Positions 13,701 through 27,600 of a stretch of 64,000 nt of DNA are shown here, piece by piece. Origin of the DNA: Antilocapra americana (lineage: Eukaryota; Chordata; Mammalia; Artiodactyla; Antilocapridae); NCBI GenBank assembly GCA_007570785.1, contig ML662449.1, positions 11,532,822 through 11,596,821 on the forward strand, read 5' to 3'. The notes under the pieces were generated by a model. It worked only from the letters and a program-made list of their open reading frames with translations. It had not been told where the DNA came from and searched no databases. A program made the position numbers and the translations under genes. Each line of letters begins with the position of its first letter. Within the stretch, counting starts at the first letter, position 1.

Positions 13701-16700
13701 ACAATGGACAGCAGAACCTTAGCTCTTACTATTTCAGAAAGGAGAATATTACTTACCATAAAAGAATTTACATTTCACTTTCACAGAAGAGTTTCATAGG
13801 GAGTGTCAGAATTAACAATTCATGAATAATAAATGGGCAAAATATCTATTAATAAATAATATTTTAGCACTGGATTCCTATAATCTGCAATTTACTCAGT
13901 CAATACCATAATCATGAAATATGTCTGACACATATTAAAAGGGCAACAGTATTTGTTAAATAAACAAACAAAAGCAAGAATTCAACCTGACAGGAAAAAC
14001 AAAAACACACACAATATACATCATAAACAAATTAGACTTCTCACATAAAAAACTAAACATCCTCTGATCTTTGTGTTTACAGTCAAAAGAAAACTCTTGG
14101 GCAATCCCTTGGTAGTCACCATCAAATAGAATTCTGGCTTAGAATGATACTATAATTCTGATTACTAATCTTATTACTAACCCAATGTCAATATGAAGAC
14201 TTAACGCAACCCAGAACAGTCTTCCCACAGTAGTACCAGTGACATATTGCACCTTATAATCCTTTGTTGTGGGGGATGCCCTGCTCATTGTAGGATGTTT
14301 AGCAGCCTTCCTGCAAAGATTTAACAAGCAAAAAATGTCTCCAGACATTTCAAACTATCCCTGGAGGAGTAGCATCATCCCTGATTGAGAACCACTGACC
14401 TGGAGAGAATGTACTAACTACAAAGTTCTGGTACAGACAGTATTCTAAATCTTTTCTTCCCCCCACATTACAAAAACCACACGTTTCTAAAGAGTGGCCT
14501 TATATACTTTATCTAGCAATATTTTAAAGAATATCATCACTAATTACATTCACAAATAAATTTTAACATACATCTTGTTCAAAAATCCAATTTTACAGCT
14601 GAAAGGCTGCCCAAGTTGTTCAAGCAAGTCTTAAGAGTTGTCTTCTACCTTTGACATACCTCTCTTCCCATTCCTCAGGAAAGGCAAATTATAATTATGT
14701 AATGATGAACTCTCATTAGTATACAAGAGATCATGTGTGTGAATCTCATACAGATTTTTATATGAATAAAGCACTGGGCCACTTCTCTGGTGGTGCAGAT
14801 TCACCAGAATCTTGAGGTAATACACTCAGTTTTGTTTTAAGTAGATATACACAAACTTACAAAATCTAATTCTATGATATTCAGTTTTGTTTACCTTGAT
14901 AAGATATCTGGTAATATCCCTCCCAGCAATATCCAGTCTCCTGGTAAGGTGAGGGAGAGAAAAGCCTTCATACACTGGGCAAATGTGAGTCACACCATCT
15001 CCAGAGTCCACCACGACTCCAGTTAACAAACCTGTGGAAGAATCATGAAGTTGTAAACAAAAAGCCAAATCAGAAATCAAAGCCAGCAAATTTCAAGTAT
15101 TTCAATATTCAAAGATGCTGGCTTCTTTACTAATTGATTAGAAACATCACCAACCAAAATGGTCTAAAAGCTAGCATTTGTTATTTGCTTTATTTTGCAG
15201 TTTATTTCTAACACACAGACACTGAAGTCGGTGTTCTCTCACATGCCTCCTGTGAGACCTTTAGTCTAATCATGTGCTCCCCTAGTGATGGGAAGAAACA
15301 GACCCTCAGACTGGGACTGAAAAATACAACATGGTCTTTAATCCTAACTTTAATCTTGATCCCTGAATTCCCCTGAAGTCAAATTCTCTAAAGTATCATG
15401 GATAACTTTTATGAAAACCACTGTGAAGGGTATATACTACACAAACTAATAGTGAATCTGCTGAAATAATCTAGTTCTTTATTATTATTTTTGTCATACA
15501 GTATACTCAAAACTCTGCTGTCTGGAAAACTTCTGTTGATACAAAATAGCTAGAAATCTGAGAATAATTCATCTTGACTAGTCAAAGAATCACTTCAATT
15601 ATTCACCAGAAATCGAGAAGACAGTGTCAGTTAAACTTTTTAGTAAAAGACAAGCAAAGAAGCCATCTTCTTTCTTGGGAGTACGTGTGTTCTAAGTCAC
15701 TTCAGTCATGTCTGACTCTTTGTGACCCTATGGACTGTAGCTCACGAGGTTCCTCTGTGCATGGGATTTCTCAGCCAAGAATACTAGAGTGGGTTGCATG
15801 CCTTCCTCCAGGGGATCTTTCTGACTCAAGGATGGAACTCACATCTGTTACATCTTCTGCATTGGCAGGTAGGTTCTCTATCACTAGCACCACCTGGAAA
15901 GTCTCTTTGTTTCTTATTATGTGCTATTTAACGGTATAAATGGGGACTTCCCTGATGGTGCAGTGGTTAAGACTGCATGCTTCCAATGTAGCGGACACGT
16001 AGGTTTGATCCCTGGTCATGGGGTTGTGGAATTAAGATCCCACATGCTGTGCAGTATGGCCAAAAACAAAAATAACAACAGTAAAATGAAATTAAAAAAT
16101 ATATATATATAAAAGTACAAATGGCTGAAAGTGTTTCACCTTTTGTGCCAGAGTTAATTCAGGAAAAAAAAACAACCCTTTTTCTAAATCACATTTTCTA
16201 GCAGTTTTTAAGTCTAATGATACTTTTAACCAGAATATGCATTATCTACAGTTGCTTAAGCTGATTATTTTATCACTATCCCATCCCTGAATAGACTCTC
16301 TCCCTCTTTCTTATTATGTACAAAAGATCTAATTTATCTCTGAACACATTTATTCAAACCATCTCCTACTGAAGTTCATATAATTTGTTTTTCCTTGACT
16401 GATTTTGCAAGTTTCATAAAAAAATCATACACTGCCTCTAAGGTTGCTTTCTTTTAAACAAGAGACTTTCTATTGCAAAAAAGAATCCACAGTATCATTA
16501 ATTCAAAAATGCTCCCAGTAATACCAACTAAAGCACTAGATTACTCACTCTTTCTACTTCAATTCTGAAGGATTCTTTAAAGCTCAATCTAGTTCTTAAC
16601 TTTTCATTCATACCCTCCCTGACCATTTTAACCTCTAGCTCAGACTCCATAATTCCAGTTATTCCCCTCAGTCCTGTACACAAAATGCAGTCAAACATAC

Positions 16701-18568
16701 TTTCTTGAATCACCGTGTCACCTCTCTTATTCAAAAACCTTTCCTGGCTCCAAATGTAGCTTCTTATTTTTTGATTTAACTGGTAGCTTTTAGCCGCCTT
16801 GTTTTCATGCAAGGTGAAGAGTTCTCTTTGGCTGAAGAGTTCTTTTGATTAGAATTACTGGATTATCACTTCTCAAAATTAAGAATTCAATGTTTAAACA
16901 AAAGCAGCTAAATATCAGGGGTTAAGAGAGGCTATCTTCTCCTTGGACAGAAATAAATTTATGAATATCACTAGAAATACCTGTTAAGGTCAATTTTATT
17001 CAAGCACAATTAAAGCTAAAATTCATTTCAGCAGAAGTGTCCTATCTCCACCCCCTAAATGGAATCACCAGTTTCAAAGCTTAGATTCAAAATTTTTAAT
17101 ATCTATTTTTCCAAAGTATTTTCTAAAATAAATTCTGAAATTTACTTTAAAAAAATGAAACACAATTTCCTAGATGCAGACAAGCACTAGTTCCTCAGAG
17201 CCTGGCTATAATGGACTAAAGGGCAAGGAGACCATATATAGCTTATTGAGTAGCTGACTCACTGCCATATCCTCTGTCCTAAACAGAGCTCCGAGCTCAT
17301 GCCACACTTGGTGAATGAATAAAGCCTCTTTAAAAATTTAATTCTCAAAAAAAAAAGAAAAAGGAAAAAAAAAAAAATTTAATTCTCCCCAAATATTTTC
17401 TTAGTATCTACATGAAGTAGTAAAGACAGTTTTAAAACCTAGTATGTATTTTGACAAGGTGATTCTTACTCATCCATGTGTAGAATCAGATGGATCACCA
17501 CAATATTAAAATTTGTTTCCTAACACAACTGACCCTTGAACAATGTGAGGGTTAACCTGCATATAACTTATAGCCAGCCCTTTGCATCCCGATTCAACCA
17601 ACTACGGACCATGTAGCACTGTAGTATTTACTACTGAAAAATATCCACATATAAGTGGAGTCATACAGTTCAAATCAGCACTGTTCAAGGGTCGACTGTA
17701 CTGTCATACACCACTTAAGTACTAAGGCTTGACATTTAGTTGTCACCTCCTTCAGAAACCTTCTCTGACATGCTAAATCAATTTCTGTATCTTTTCCCCA
17801 TTAGGAGTCTAAGTTCTTGAGGGATCTTTACATTTTAAGTGCCCAACAGACTCTGTGCACATATCTGATGGCCTCTTAAGTTCTCCACAAGACCATCAGG
17901 ATACAGAATTCTCCCTACATGGCTACTATTTTAATCCCAGTAGATACAGAGGCAGTTACCAATGGCAGTACCAAGAAAACAAAATAAAAGTAGGTCCCCT
18001 CTATTAAATCCACTTCAAAAGTTGGGAAGGTACTCTCAAATGTCTGCCTGCTCCTTTATATTTAATCTGTTATGTATTTGACAAACATAATTTTATATGA
18101 CCCTTTCTGGCTTTTTCAAACTCTTGACAATTCTGAGGACAGATTCCATGTTCATTCTTCCCTTCAAAAATTTTCTTACTTTAAATAGCCTAAAAGAAGG
18201 AACTTCCTACTTATAAAAAAAACTGAGAAGATTCTTAAGTCCTTCATTGTTTAGTTAAAAAAATAAAAATGTGTATATTTTGACAAACTGTGAAATATTT
18301 GAATAAATATAAATACATAAAACTGTGCTTTCTGAGACTTAAAACCTCCTGAGAAATCAAATTCCTCTGATATAAAATACATATAACAAATGTTTGCTGA
18401 ATTAATGATACTTAAAGTTAAGCTTCACCTACCTTGAGCATACAAAGTCAGGACTGCCTGGATGGCTACATACACACCAGAAAACTGATAAGTTTCAAAC
18501 ATTACCTGAAAGTGCAAAAGGAAAGGGAAAATATTAGTATTAAGAGATTACATTATATATATAATGTA

Positions 18569-18601
<33 letters not shown>

Positions 18602-21600
18602 CGCTTTCTTGATGGTCAGAGTGGATTAGCTGATCAAAATAGAATCAAAGGAGCCAAAAGAATCTTCCATTCTCTTCCACTGTTTCTTGCCTCTATTAAA
18701 GTCCTGCTGTCAGAGAGCACCAACTTTAAGGACAGATTTATTTTTTTAATACACACTGAGTCCCCAAGCATTTCTTAAGTGGTACAAAGCAAAGATTTCT
18801 GAGAGTTTTTAGCTAATGGCAGATTAGAATGAAAGAAAGTATTCTGTTTTTGAGCAAGACTTTCTCAACTCATGTCTCTTAAGGGAAATGTCTTTTAATT
18901 CAAAGACAAACTATACAAACTACTTAACTGCCAACCTTCCCATCCCTTTCCTTCAACCCGGGCCAAGCAAGACTGTGGCTCTACCTCCAGATAATAAACA
19001 GTACGGCAGGGAAACAAAACTGAACAATTCTTGAATGCTGGCAGATCCAGAAGCTGCTCAGCTGCTGAGTCTGCGCTCCCCAGGGGAGTAAGGCTGCGCT
19101 CCACCCTGTGCTGAGGTCCACTGCAGGGAGGAGGAGCTCCTTCATGTCCTCTCTGCTCACAATGCTGCTCACTGTCTGTATTGCAGATTGGCCGGGAATA
19201 TTCCGTAGGATTTTCTCTGTCATCCACAGTTAGCATTCATTGACTGGCAGTGCAGACTACCACTATGAGTATCTGATATTTAGAAATTTACAACTGACCC
19301 CAATGAGAATTATATGCAATTAAAATTTTTACAACTCTGGGGAATTCCATAGTGGTCCAGTGGTTAAAACTCTGTGTTTTCACTGCTGGGGGCATGATCC
19401 CTGGTCAGGGAACTAAGATTCCACATGCCATAGCCAAAACAAAACAAAAAACCCCTCTAAATCACTATGCTGTATACCTGAAACTTAACACAGCATTGTA
19501 AATCAATCATACTTCAATAAAACTAAATTTCAAAAAAAATTTTAATCCTAATAAATAAATTTTACAACTTTGAAACACAAACTCATCAATTAAGCAACTA
19601 AACTTTCTGACTAGTATTCTATTCTATCATCCTTTATCCCCCTGCTACAGGGCTGAAAATGAAAGAGTGGCTAAAGAGCTGACCCTTGAACAATACAGGT
19701 CGTTCTAAACTGTGCAGGTTCATTTAATTGCAGATTTTTTCAATAAATTAATACTACATCATTACATCATCTGAGATCAGCTGAATCCAGGGATGCAGAA
19801 CCTGGAGGGCAAATTATAAAGTTTTAGACAAATTTTGACCGAGGGGGGATTGATACCCTTAACCTTGCATTGTTCAAAGATCAACTGTATTTGCATTTAT
19901 TAACTTGACAGTATGTCAAAATTTGTTTTTATTCATAAGATCATTAAGAAGTATTTGTAGTTCAGAAACAACTTTCTGAATGAGATTAAAATGGGGCATT
20001 ATCAGTCACAGTCAAATTTGTCCTTACAAGTAAAAAAGAGCATTAAACTAAGAAGAGACCTTAGAGTATATAGTAAGACTAATTGTCATTTCTGCAGATT
20101 AAAAAAAAAAATCTGTCCTAGTCAAATAGTTAGTTAGTGGATGACAGATATGATGTTATCCACTAAACAGCAAATGCCATCTTTCTGAATTTTCACTTGA
20201 AAGAAAACTTGGTTTCCATTCTGCTACTGTATTTTCTTTGAAAGAGGTTTCCTTGTCTGGTAACCTCTTGACTTAATACAAAAATATCTCTGCACTCTGT
20301 TTTTGCAATGCATTGCTAAAAATAAAGAGCAATTATAAATGACCACTTATCCATTACAAACTGTTAGTGACTATAAATCATTTAGAAAGTATAAAACACA
20401 ATTAAAATATAAATATATTAAAGCCCATCTTTCATAGTTTCAGGGGTGGCTAGGAGAAAAAAAATAAATAAAATATGAACCATAAGAAATGATATGGATT
20501 CTGTAGCTAAAACCACGATCTCAAAATTTGAAAATACAAAAATTTTAAATCTCCTCTAAAATTTCCATCAACATCTCAACATAGTCAATGAGTAAAACAA
20601 AAGATTTACTTACATTAAGCAGTATCTGGAAAGCTAATAAAATACAAAGTAATTAAAATTTTCTACCTCATATATAACAAAATAAAAGATAACTGTTGAA
20701 AAGTTACCTATCTAAAATATTAAGAATGTAGACTCTGCCTTCTGTAACTGCCTACCTCATTACTGTGTCCACCTCCTTTCCCAAGCCCTCCCATCTCCCT
20801 GGTCCTCAGCATTCTCCCCACTGACTGCTATCACTTCTTTGGTTGACTATATTATCTATATCCTCGTGACTCCCAATTTTATACCTCCAGTCTCAGACTT
20901 TTCTCCTAAACTTGACCTTATATATGTAACCATTTTTGCTTGGATGTCTAAAGAAAACTTAACATGTCCAAAACTGAACTCCTGATCCATTTTCCTCCCA
21001 AATCCTGTTCTACTCTCAGTCTTGGCTCAAGTGAAACTTTCAGAGTTACCTCTCTATCGCATGTATTTAAGAAATGTATTTTTTTGGCCCTACCTTCAAA
21101 ACAGAGCCATAATCTGGCCACTTCTCATTACCTTCTCTGCTATTACCCCTAATCCTAACCATCATTATCTGGTGTCTAGCTAACTGAAAAAGTCTCCAAA
21201 CTTGTCTTTCTTCTACCGTTGCCTCCTTATGTTCTACATTCAACATAGCAGCCAGAGAAACCTCAATCTGTAATAGCTCATCCTTATAACAGCCCTACAT
21301 TTCACTCAGAGTTTAAATCTAATTTCCTGTACGAGCCTACAAGGCCCCTAGATAATTTGGCCCCATTATTTCTCCCACCTCATCTCCTGGTTGCTCTCCT
21401 ACACTGGCTTCCTTGCTGACTAATATGCCACACTTGCTCCCATTTCAAGACCTTTAAACTAGTTACATCCTTTGCTTGGAATGTTTTTCTCCCAGTTGGT
21501 TACTATCTAACTCCCTCTGTTTAAGTATCACCTTACAGACATGTACTACCACAACCTAGGAAAAACGCAGCCTTCCTACATGCCCGATCTCCCTTACTCT

Positions 21601-24600
21601 TTCCCACTCCTCCTTTAGCATCTAATATCTTCTAATAAACCATTCAATTAACTCACTTTTTTTTTTGGTCTATTTTCCCCTGCTAGAGGGTAAATTACAT
21701 AGCAGCAGAATTTTGCTTTGTTTACTGGTATATTCTACTTATAATGACTAACATATACTTAGGTGCTCAATAAACAGAATCTGGGAGAAAGTAACAATTA
21801 TTCTTATTTCCTTTATTCTCAACAACAGAACAAACAAAAAAATTTGCTTTAATATCACATCACAGGAACACATATATGCACAACCCATCTAAAAACTTAC
21901 CTCTACAATCTTCTCTCTGTTTTTGGTTGGGTTCATAGGAGGTTCTGTGAGTAAAATTTTACAATTCCTGGTATCTATGTTAAGTTTTTCTGGTCCAAAT
22001 GTGTAGTCCCACAGGTGTTTCATGTCATCCCAATTTCGTACTATGCCATTTTCCATAGGGTAATTAACTTCTAACATCGAGCGTAATTCACTTGCCTCAT
22101 CACCAACCATAAGATCCTAGAAAATTATAATATCAAAGATTTAGACCAAATTTTTGCATAAAATACCGTTAGAAATTATTCTCTCATATTTTGGAAAACT
22201 GAGGAATAATTACTTTTAATATTTCTGGCACTTTCAGATAAATTTCTTCATTCTACAAGTTAAAAAGATCTTTCCTTTCATGAATGTCTTGCAAATCTTA
22301 ATCATGAATAAGTTTTTATGTACAATGTGGTTTAAATCAATAAATTGACCTTACCTTTAATAAATATGTTTCCAAAAGAAGAGCATTAGCACAAATAAAC
22401 CCCACATTTTCATATTTTGGAGGGGTTTGTATGAGGTTTCATCTCTTTCTTTTGATCAAATGTTCAAAAAATAAGGCCTGTGATATGTGAGATAGCACAT
22501 CAGGGGAAAAAAATCTTGTAGAAAAATGCTCAATGCATGCAGCACATTTCTTTGTACTAGATATCAAAATGATAAGTGTAGTACTCTACAGCATAATGAG
22601 AAGCAAAAAATAAAATGATCTTTATTATACTGTTAATTATGGATATATGTACCACAAACTTGTAAATTTCACAAACATCTACCTAGATATGCCTCAATTA
22701 GAACTGAAATTAAGCTTCAATATGTGCCTCACCAAGATGAAAGATAATTTGTAGAGATACAAAAAATTAAGATACAGAGAAGAAATTCTTCTTTAAAATT
22801 ACCTCATAAGCAACATTTCCAATCTTAAAGTATAATACTGGAAAACTATGCTATCACCCAGGAAGCAAAATACTCACAAGTCGTGTCTCCAATGAGTGCA
22901 TACTTAAGATGACCCACATTTCAAAAGTCAAATTTTATGTGTATAAGGCTAATGATGTCTCAGGATTAAAACTTACTTTAAAAATTGGCTAGTCAAAATA
23001 CTAAATAATCTTGATTTAAACATATACTGATGAATTAAAAAAAAATCCTAGTATCAAAAATAGCTACTATTTGCTGTAAGATCTTGAGATGTTTTAAAAC
23101 AGAGGTTTAAATAAATATATAACTTAAAAAATTTTTTAAATAATGATTAAAAAAAGAGATAAGAAAGAAACCAGGGTGAGGACTCTATTTAATAAAGACA
23201 ACAACAACCAAAAAAAAAAACAAAAAAAACCCACTGGAAAATCCACTGAAAGCAACAAAAAGGAAAAACAAAGTTAAAGCAGATGCTAGAAATATTCACT
23301 AAAATGTTTCTGTTGCAACTATATTTCATATAAAATTAATGTACCGTGCCTCAATACTCAAATTTCTTAAATATTAACTATTTAGAATTATCTGATACAA
23401 AAATGAAAAACTAAAAATCTTATATTAGAGAACTCTAGTAAATAACATGCTTTGGTTGAATTACTTAGGGAGAAGAATACTGTTAATTTCAAATAAGTTG
23501 AAAGACAAGATACACTGATGGACTGACAGATGGATAAGTGGATAGATATGTATCAGTATAACAAACAATGTCAGAATCTAGGTGATGGATGTATGGGTTT
23601 CATGGTAAAACTCCTTTAATTTTGCTGTGTATTCCAAACACTTCATAATAAAATATCAGGGGGAGGAATCTATATCTCCAAATACCTGTATGACTTTTGG
23701 CCATCAATTTAGTATATAATGTTAGTTACTTTTTTCTGGAATATATCTTTCTTTGTATTATACAAAGTAATAATAATTAGATAATTAAGATGGTTTATAT
23801 CACTGATACATATTCACAACTATGTTTCAACAAATTTAGTCTAAATCTGATCTAATTACATCTGACTATTTAGTTCTTATTCCATGCAAGAATAAGGGCC
23901 TACATATGTCTGATCTAATACCAACTCAAAATAAAAGTGTCATGTATCTACCTCTAGGGCACACAAACTATGGAGAATTAACTGAAAGAAACATCTGGCA
24001 TTGAGTATCTTACCACCCCTCTGAACAAAGAGGACGTTTAAAATAGAAGAAAACAAGTATTAACTTGTCAAATTAGTGCAAACATTCTTGAGTAACTCAA
24101 GATACCTAATTCAAAAATTTATCTAAAATTTTATTTCAAAAAATCCTAAAACATAGTTTTCCCTAGAACATTTCAACTTCCAAAACTCCAAAATGCTTTG
24201 AGTTTTATGGAACTTGCTTTCATCTCCAAGATCAAAATTACAAGCGGTCAGATCAGGCCTTGGTTTTTTTTTTACCACCCACCTCATCACTGGACCTCAA
24301 GCCTAAACCCTCACCTATTACCTGAAAAAATGAAAAATTACAGTAACTGTCTGAGATGCTGTTTTAAAGGCATTTATATTTTATGAAAAGCAAGCAGTGT
24401 AGATGAGATACGCCAAGAATCACTCTGAACAATGTTACCTCAATTGGAAATTAAGAGCAAATCTACTCTAACACAATTAAATTCCTAGAAAGAAATTTCA
24501 TAAAAAAACATTAAAGAGTTCTCTGTAAGTACTCTCTTTTCTTAATCTCCTTAGGATTTTAAGACAAATGCATGATCTTTTATTTAGAATAAATAATTTC

Positions 24601-27600
24601 CAGTTTTCCATGCTTTTGTTTATTCAAAAGAAAACTTGCCACTAGTTTAACTACCGTTAATTACTGTTACTAGCTAAAATATTTATCACTAGAAAGGCCT
24701 GATATTTATCTCTGTTGAAGCTACTTACAAATAATATTAAAAACAAACGAGAATATCTACTACAGAAAAACTTAAGACTATCACAAAAAAATATAATAAA
24801 AGACTCAATTGCTGGGATCTGTCTAGTTCTAGTTCAAATGAAAAAAACACAATGGTATTTATTTAGAGAGAAAATCCACTGTCAATGGAAAAGTCTTAAC
24901 AAGACTTCTACCTTTTTCTTATTTATAATCAGATCATGTAAAATCTGCTCATAAATAAGGATAATGCAGGAAACAAATCAATCTCTTTTTCTCTCCTTTA
25001 CTATTTATAGTTCATTTGCACATTACAATCTTACCTAGTTTATTAAATATATGTATGATACTGTACCAAATGCAAATATATACATATACAGGCTATGACA
25101 GGCAATGTTCAATTTAACAGTGGTCAGTAAAGTGAATTGATCCAAATGCAAAAACTTCACCCCACTTTTCTGGATCACACATATCCTAAAGAAAGCCACT
25201 TGGTTTCTAACATAATGCACACTACATTCCATTTTAATTGTAACATTCATCTACAAGAAACACAAGGAAAACAATTCAAAACTATGTTAGTAATTAGTTC
25301 TGGTTTGGTCCATTGTATGCAATCAGGAGAGTATAGGATTTAATTAGTTGCTACCAAATTGAAGCAATGAAAAAGGTTAAAAATCAAAGTACTTAGAAAT
25401 TAAAATATGGAATCACCCCCCTCCCCAATACTAAAGGGACACAAAACAACAACTACTGTCCCATCAAGCAAAAGTGGAAAACAAACAGAGAGCATGTGTG
25501 CAACCTCACTTACCATCTTTTTGTTATTCTACTTCAACAGGTCAAGAAAGGTGAAGAGAGAGAAGGTAGAAGTAAGAGTCAGAAAAGGCCTAAATAAAAT
25601 CCTCACTGAAATTTTTAAACATACAAGCAATAGAGACAAATTAGGTCGAGGCAGATGCAGTACTACTACAGTTTACGGAGTTAATAATTAGGGCCAAATT
25701 AACACGGACAGTTATTACTCCTGAATGAAAGTTAACTCATTAAACAATTTAAATTTCCAGTTTTCAGTCTACCACATTTCAGGTAACAAGACACAAAAAT
25801 TATAAATCAATCCACTAGGCATAGGTATTCCAAAAAAGTCAAATTTCTTTCATTTGTTACTGAATTTAAGAACCTTAATTAAGGAAAATAAACAGCAGAA
25901 ACGGTCTAGCTGAGCAGGTAAAGGGTGTTTAGAGTGATTTTCCAAGCTCTAGTAGTGAAGTTAAATTTGACACAGTTCTCTTTTCTTCCACTGTTTTCTA
26001 CGGGAAGAACAAATTAACTTGAAAGACTTAAAAAGATTAAGCAGATTGAAACAGAAGTAAACCAACTTAACAGACTGACAAACCATACAAGCAAATGCTA
26101 CTGGGGAATTCCTTAGCAAAAATGTCTTATTTGAGTATCTCCTAGTCTCATTTCTATCACTTGCCCTTAAAAAGCAAGAAAAGTGGGAGTGAAAAATATA
26201 GGTAATTATTTGTGACTATGCTGGACAATAAAAACAGCAATATGTGATGTAGCTTAATACCTCAAAAATATTATTATCCATAAAGTATGTTAAAAAGCCA
26301 TTCTTCTTTAAAAGGCTGATACTGAATAAAAGTGACTTTCAACATTAAAAAAAAACTTCATTCTTATCACTATTACTAACTAAATTTTAAGCTGAAGTTC
26401 ATTTAAGGTGGAATTCAATCAGAACAAAAGGAATTAACAAAAAGAGAACATGGGTTCTATAAAATTCCCAAAAGACCCTAAAAAAAAAAAAAACCCAAAC
26501 CAAAAAATTCTCATATTGAGTATCCCTTCTGATTGTAATAAAACAGAGGCCAGAATCATTCACTTCTTTAAGTCTTTAAAAAAATTATGACAGAACCTAA
26601 GTTTCAGTTTGTATTTTTATTCATCACGTAACTCAATTCTCTAGTCCCAAAAACAGAGAGCTCTTCAGCAGCAAATATCTACTATCTATTACCAGCTTTC
26701 TAGACACCTTAAACATCCCAAAGACGGGTACCTTAACTTACAACCTAACAAACTCTCTGAAGTCTTGCCAAGGACTGTCCAGATAGGACCAACGATGCTA
26801 GTCTGTTCACAAATGATTCATAAAATGGCTTCTAAATTCTACTACATTTCGTATAACCTAACCTGATCCCTAGGCTATCTGAAGATCTTAAGTCAAGTGG
26901 TAACCACTGACTTTTGATTGTTTGTTCCCTCCCTTCTCCTTGTCCTAAGATAAATGATGCAAGGTCAAGAAAAGACTTGCACAGCTTCCTCCTGCACACT
27001 ATGGAAATCAGTTATTATATTGGTGAAAAAAGGAACCAATAAGATGCACACTCTATTTTTCCTGACTAGCTATGTAAAAATGTAGGAGTAGCAGGCCATG
27101 AGAACATGGAAGGAGAAAAGTTTCAGCTCCCAAAGAGACACTAACACTGAATGACAAATATATGGAATTGAAAGACATAAAAATACCAGGCTGATTTCTT
27201 TTAAAATTATGTTATAGGACTTTACGTCACTAATACAGCATTCACATCAACATAAAAATCTTATTTTTATTGTATTCATAGAGTAATGGCATCAAGCTAT
27301 ACTTAAAGTCAGATGAAATTACTTTCAGTTTCTGTGCCTTTCTTCACGTGTTGATAAAAATTTAAAATATAAGAAATTCGGCCCTCCTCCTTTGTGTTTC
27401 AAGGCATCACATTTTAAAACTACTTAATTCAAAGAACACTTCAGTAGGTTTTGCTCCTCATTTGTCAATAAATAAAATATTACCTTGATTTCAATGTTTC
27501 CCACTTTGGTGGTCGATCTGATAATAGGTCTTCCAACCAAAGCGGGGAAGATGTGTTCTGGAAAGTTAGAGCCTGCATATCCACACTTCACAAACTGGAA

